Source: Penaeus vannamei
Lineage: Eukaryota; Arthropoda; Malacostraca; Decapoda; Penaeidae
Direction of reading: 5' to 3'
DNA length: 32,500 bases
Assembly (NCBI RefSeq): GCF_042767895.1
Contig: NC_091589.1
Location: 2,804,520 to 2,837,019 of the forward strand
Position 1 is the stretch's first letter, and every line of letters begins with the position of its first letter. Under the pieces are notes generated by a model. That model worked only from the letters and a program-made list of their open reading frames with translations. It was not told where the DNA came from and searched no databases. Made by a program: the position numbers and the translations under genes. This document shows, piece after piece, positions 23,501 through 29,500 of this stretch.

Positions 23501-26500
23501 GACCTGAGGACATTTCCTCAGGATGTGTCAGGTCCAGGTCACAAACACTGAATATCGTTCTTTAAATAATTAATTTTCTCGCATTTAGAGATTTATTAGT
23601 ATTGTTTCAATGACAACAAAATTCAACTCAAGTCCGTGAGTCTCTCTCAAGCTGAAAATTTTCTTTTTGTAATTCGCAATCATTTACGAATTCTGTGTAT
23701 TCCTTCTCTTGTACGAATTTCGTTAATTGATTGTTGAATTTCGCTCATTGTGGGAATCTTTGGTTCATTTTAATCTTTTACCGATTTCAGTATTCGTACT
23801 CACGAATGCGCATATCATTTAATTCTTTGTAGTAAACACTTAACTCACACCCCCCACCCCGGCTGACCTCACTTCCCTTTCATCCGGTCGTGGAGGGCAG
23901 GGACCTGTAATTAGGCCATCAATGCTATTTCAGTGATAATTCTTCGGTGCAAAGAATTATAGGTTGATCGCAAATATTTCTAAATTCATTTTAATGAATA
24001 GAGCGTAAAAATCTTCCCCTTTCAAAGTGCAATAATGCATGGGGTTTCGTAATGAATAATAGATATACGCACCCGACGTTTGAGAGTAAGTATAATGAAA
24101 CTGAAGCATAACTCATTCGTTCGGCATATTGAGTCGGTGTGACCTGTATTAACGTCTGATTATAAAGGGACTAGGGTTTAAGCTGGCATTAATTTGCTTA
24201 CTAAAAACAACCTTCTCACTTTCTTTACCGCTGGCATGTCCGGAAAATTCCGACAATCGTGTGATTCGTAGTTGATATCTGCGTGCACCATTCACAGATT
24301 GTAGAGTAAGAATAACGATAAAATTCGAGTCTCATTGTCACTTCATTCGTTCAGATAATTTGGGCATAAGGGACCCTCTGTCGATGAAAACTAACTCTCA
24401 CATGCATAAGCGAGATATTATTTCCTCAGTGTACAAGATTTTGTTGCGTCCGTACGTACAATTAAATAATCGGGGATAACACATAAAAAACATTTCTAAA
24501 CTGGGGTGCTTGCATTGCGGAAGCTTGCAAAAGAAATTTCATGTCACCATTCATTTGCGTACGTTGAGTCGCATTTCATTTAATGTCGAATTCTTGGGGT
24601 ACTTGAACAATTGTTGTGTTAACATAGTAATGATTATAACATTTGCTAAAATGAAGGTTAAATTCGCGTTTGTGATCCATCTTCGTGTGAGCTCGCTTTC
24701 TCTTCACACTCATAATTACATACACACACTCATTCACGCAAAGAGGCACTGTAAAGTCAAATCTTCAATTATAGGATTTGTTGTGCATGATTGCAGGTTC
24801 TCTCTTTTACCCGCAATGTTGCTGTGATGAGTTAAACATACACGCAATCATTTCACACCCTCTTCCACGCAAGTTCAACAAAACACTGTTAAGTCAAATC
24901 TTCATGTATAGGATTTATTGTGTCATGGTCCAAGGCTATTCTTTTGCCTTGTGACATTGCTGATCGCGATTAGTGGAAATGCACAATACATTTTCCTTAT
25001 CTATGAAATGACAATCGGTTCAAGTTATCCTTGCGGATGCCGATGTCATTTCCCTTATCTATTCTCATGTCTATCTGAGATGGTTAGTAGCCCAAGCAAG
25101 TTCGTGAGAACTGCTACTCTCCTCTCCCTCATTTATTTTTCTTCCTGAAAAATACAATAGTAAAAAGAAAAAAAACGAAAATAAATGAAATAACCATTAG
25201 TATAAAAATAACGGCTTACAGCACTGAAATAACATCCCTCCCTCTCTGTTTTTCTTTTTCTCTATCTTGGCCCTTACGTGTATAAACTGGTTAATGATGT
25301 ATATATATGGACGTGTATATCCGACGCGGCATCAAAGGAGATCTAACTGCAGCACGATCGCCTTGCAATGCCGCGAGACGAACAACGCCAGAAGATCGCC
25401 GCAGGCCAAAGGACTCGCGAAATTGCAGGTACTAAGCCGCCCAGATCAAGTGGACGGGCGCCGCCTGTCAGTACTCCCATAGATCCAGTGAAGAACCAGG
25501 AACTCGTCAGAGCAGGCCCCATGATGCTATGAAAAGCCGCCTGCCTGGACGCCCGTAGATCGGTTGACCTCCAGGAGCTCCCCAGCACAGGAGTAAGACG
25601 CCCTCAGACGAATGGACGCCCCTGCCCAGGTCGCCGTAGACCCTGACGCGAAGGCTACGCGTGTAGACGAAGACGCCGCCAAGTACCACCTGGATAAGGA
25701 TTACGAGGACGACTGGACGAACCGAAGTCAAGGAGGACCTAGGCGAAACCTTCGAGGTCGTGTGGACGTCGATGACGGATGGATGCACCAAGGACCAAGA
25801 TGAAGAGGCCGACAACGAGGAGATGCACGAGGACAACCGAGGCACGCGACGAGACGACCAGTTGATAGGTACGATGATAGGTCACCCTTGAAGTGATTTA
25901 GATGACCCCACGAGGACGAGGCTATGGGGTGGCCGAGCGGTATAAAGGGCGGTATAATGGTACAATACATGCAATACCTACTTCCCACGTGTGGTCCTCC
26001 ACCACGTGGTGTGGGGCCTGCCCACGCTATCGCCCAAACCACGCTCTTCTAAAAATAGAGGCCACGCCGTCCACCAAGGGGTTTATAAGGTCATCCAAGC
26101 TGACACTCACTCACTCACTCACTCACTCACTCACTCACTCACTCACTCACTCACTCACTCACTCACTCACTCACTCTTGCACTGAAGCCATTCAGTGTTT
26201 CCCTGACGCCACCTGTAATTCAAATAAACTATAAAATAGAGGTGTTAGTACCTCTTGTATGAACTCGTTTTTTGTAAACCCCGCCACCTCACCTCCCTCA
26301 CCGTAGAGCACCAGCTATTAAGGAAATTAGCCAAGAGCGATAGAAGTAATTCAAAATGGCTGAAAGTTTATTTCTAAGATTTTTTTAAAATCGAAGATAT
26401 CTTTATTTTTAAGTAGTTATTTTTCTTTTAAGAGTTTTATAGTAAAGTAACGCATATTTAGAAAGCAGCCGTAAGAATCTTTTTCATTAAAAGAGTTTAT

Positions 26501-29500
26501 TAAGAAACTTTATAAAAGTAAACATTCGACCTTCCTACCTGTGTTCCTTGGGACACAGGTGTATAATTAGGTGGGTCTCCCCTTTACACGGCAGTTGCTG
26601 CAGGTTGAGGCAGGGGACACCCTAGGCCAGGCTGTCCTCCCTTTTTGTTTTAGTGGATTTTATTTTATCGATAGTGATATACTGCAGCGCGTAATGAGGT
26701 ATAGTGGTCGTGAGAACAGTGTTTTTAGTGGCAAAGTATTCATTTAGATAACTATACATTTGGGCTTAGAACTGACGACTGGTGCTCTTTTATTTTTATT
26801 ATTATTATTTTTTTTTCTTGTGATCTCTTAAGTGTGCGGATTTTATTTTAATCTTTTTACGTACTTTTGTATTTTCAAGTTCTTTTGAACTTCCTTAAAC
26901 TTAAAAATGATTTCTGTTACTTTTGCTTGCTGGTTACCTGAAAGAAATATCTATACTACAAAGACAGCCTTATCCGAAACCCTTTACATGTGGCGAAATT
27001 TCCGTGCTCGACCTCCCCACTCTGGTTACGTTTACTTGTCTTCCTGATTCATATATTCTACACTACAACACAACACATTTGAACACAATCTTTCCCTCCT
27101 TTCCACAAACCCTTCACACATGGCCTTCTCATAACCCAACACCCCGTTCCCGTACATATTAACGGGTGGTGGCAGTGAGCGCTACTAATACACATTCATG
27201 TACAGTAAGGCATGGTAATATTAAGGCAATATATTAAAATAAAAGTTCAGTACGCTACAGTACCAAGTACCATACGTTTCATAATCGATTCTCACTTATA
27301 TGACGTCTACTCTCAATTTTCGATATTTTATCGTTAGTACTGCTGGAATTTATGCTCCTTTAGTTTTAAGGTATTGGTGAATATGTAACTTGTAACTAAC
27401 TTTTTGGACGCCACAACAGCTGCCACAAAACCGATTCAGACTAGCACACCCAGACGACCCACGACTTCCTCAAGGACAACTATGCCAACACTCCCCCATA
27501 CCCACGCATTCACACCAAACACAAATCCGAAAATACAAGCCATTTTACACACAAGTTTAATCGTTACAAAATATGCCAAAAAAATCGCAAACACTGTCCC
27601 GAACATGCTACAGAAATACGGCTTCCCCAGCATTGTCGTCCCTGATGAAAGCTTCAAAGACGACAACTTATACATCCCGGAATACACCACTAACACCGAA
27701 ACCATGGATAACAAGGTGACAATCACTCACCAAGAGCCTCATTGTTCCACACAACACAGACACTTCGTTTTGCAACCACAACCACAACCCAAACCCAGAG
27801 AAACCGCACAGGCACGTGATACTACAAAGAACACCGAACAGAAGCGCTAACAAACCTCGCCACTAACCACGCATAACAAAAAAGACAAGAAGGATCCCCC
27901 GATCTCTCACCCTCGTCGCCAGGGGATGGATGACACCATCTTCGGCGACGAAAGTAGCGGCTCCGAGATCGACGTTGAAGTCGTTCCCGAAGCCGAGGAC
28001 GAGCTCCCTACCCCTCTGGCTGGAGCCGTTGCCGTGCTCCCCGCCAGGGGGCCTTTGGGGCAGCGCGGAAGCATTGGGAATTGGTCCGCCGATTCCCAAG
28101 ACTTCCTTACCTCGAGGAACCGACGGAACCGCTATAGGGATCAGGTGACGCCACGCAAGGTAAACCCAGGTAAAATGGGTCTACCCTGAGTGGCATGCTA
28201 ACAATCGTACAAGCAAATGCAAGGTCTTTTTTCTCTATACGTAACATATTTTATGATTTTCTAGATCAAGAACACCCAGATGTAGTTTTACTGAATTCTA
28301 CAGCCATCACAAATGGCTATAGAATTCGGCATTACGGTTATACATCCAGGCAAACGGGAGACGGTTTGGGGTCCTTTATTCTCATTAAATCCACCACTTT
28401 CAAATTTATCATCCTCCCATTCACTTACCCCGACCTAATGGCAGTCAGGATATTCACCCCACAGGGCCCCATTATCCTTTCCACTGCCTATGTCAGACGC
28501 GAAACTAACTTGCCTCTTGCTGATTTTAACCGTTTGTTCAACATTACGAGCCTCCCAGTCTTCTTTGCCGGAGACATCAACGCCACCCACCACGCATTAC
28601 ACCACAGTTCTACCAACGCACATGGTTGGCGACTCCTTTCTATCTTTGATACAAAGACTTCACTACATAGGACCCGACTTCACCTCATACACGAACGTGG
28701 GAAAGGGCCGCCCTGATCTGTCTTCATGAACAGAGCGGCACTCGCCTACCACACACACACCTCCAACCCGGTCCGAACCACATACCCGTCATAATTAAAA
28801 TTTCCACCTCACCAATACTTAACAAAAAAAGACGATCTTTCCGGTACAAACAAGCAGCTTGGGAGACGTTTAAATCTAAATTAAGTCAAAATTTTCAGTT
28901 TAATCTTGATAGGCTCGATTCCCAAACAATAGATGGGCATTGGAATTTCATCATCGCCCACATCGTATCAACCATGCTGAGCACCATCCCCCTGTCTCAG
29001 TGCAAGAAACGCTTCTCATTTCAGCCATCTGAAAGGACAAAACGTCTACTGACTTGTTTTCGAAATCGTTTCACGCAACATTTAAACAGGTTAAATCATG
29101 TTCGATGGGACTTGCCTATCCTCAGAAGACACGTCATTGATAGTCTAGATAGCAACCGACAAAATCATTGGAACAATTTGGTTAAGAGTTTAACAGAGTT
29201 CGCAATCCACGGGAATTTTGGTAAAAAATATGTCAACTTAAAGGTAGCAACTTCCCCCCCTTCTACACCTCACTCACAATAACGTAAATGTTTCCAATCC
29301 CATGGATGTCATTTAAGTTTTTGAAGAACACTGGGCTAAAGTCTTCTACCCTCAGCCTCCTCATGCCCTGTTCGCTCAACGAATTCAGGACATAAGACAC
29401 CTGGAGTCATGAGAAAAGGATAGACTATCCCAGAACCAATTATCCGTATGGATAGGCTGGACGACACCTGCGAACTCACAGCCCCCATGGATTGCTTGCT

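Noticed and set aside
25929..25942. GGTGGCCGAGCGGT, resembling a tRNA-Leu A box
   Set aside because: No B box (GGTTCGA-type) or cloverleaf follows at the right distance, so a tRNA or tRNA-derived SINE is not supported.
26105..26176. Ser/Leu/Thr/His repeat frames over the ACTC run
   Set aside because: They are microsatellite translations, not genes.
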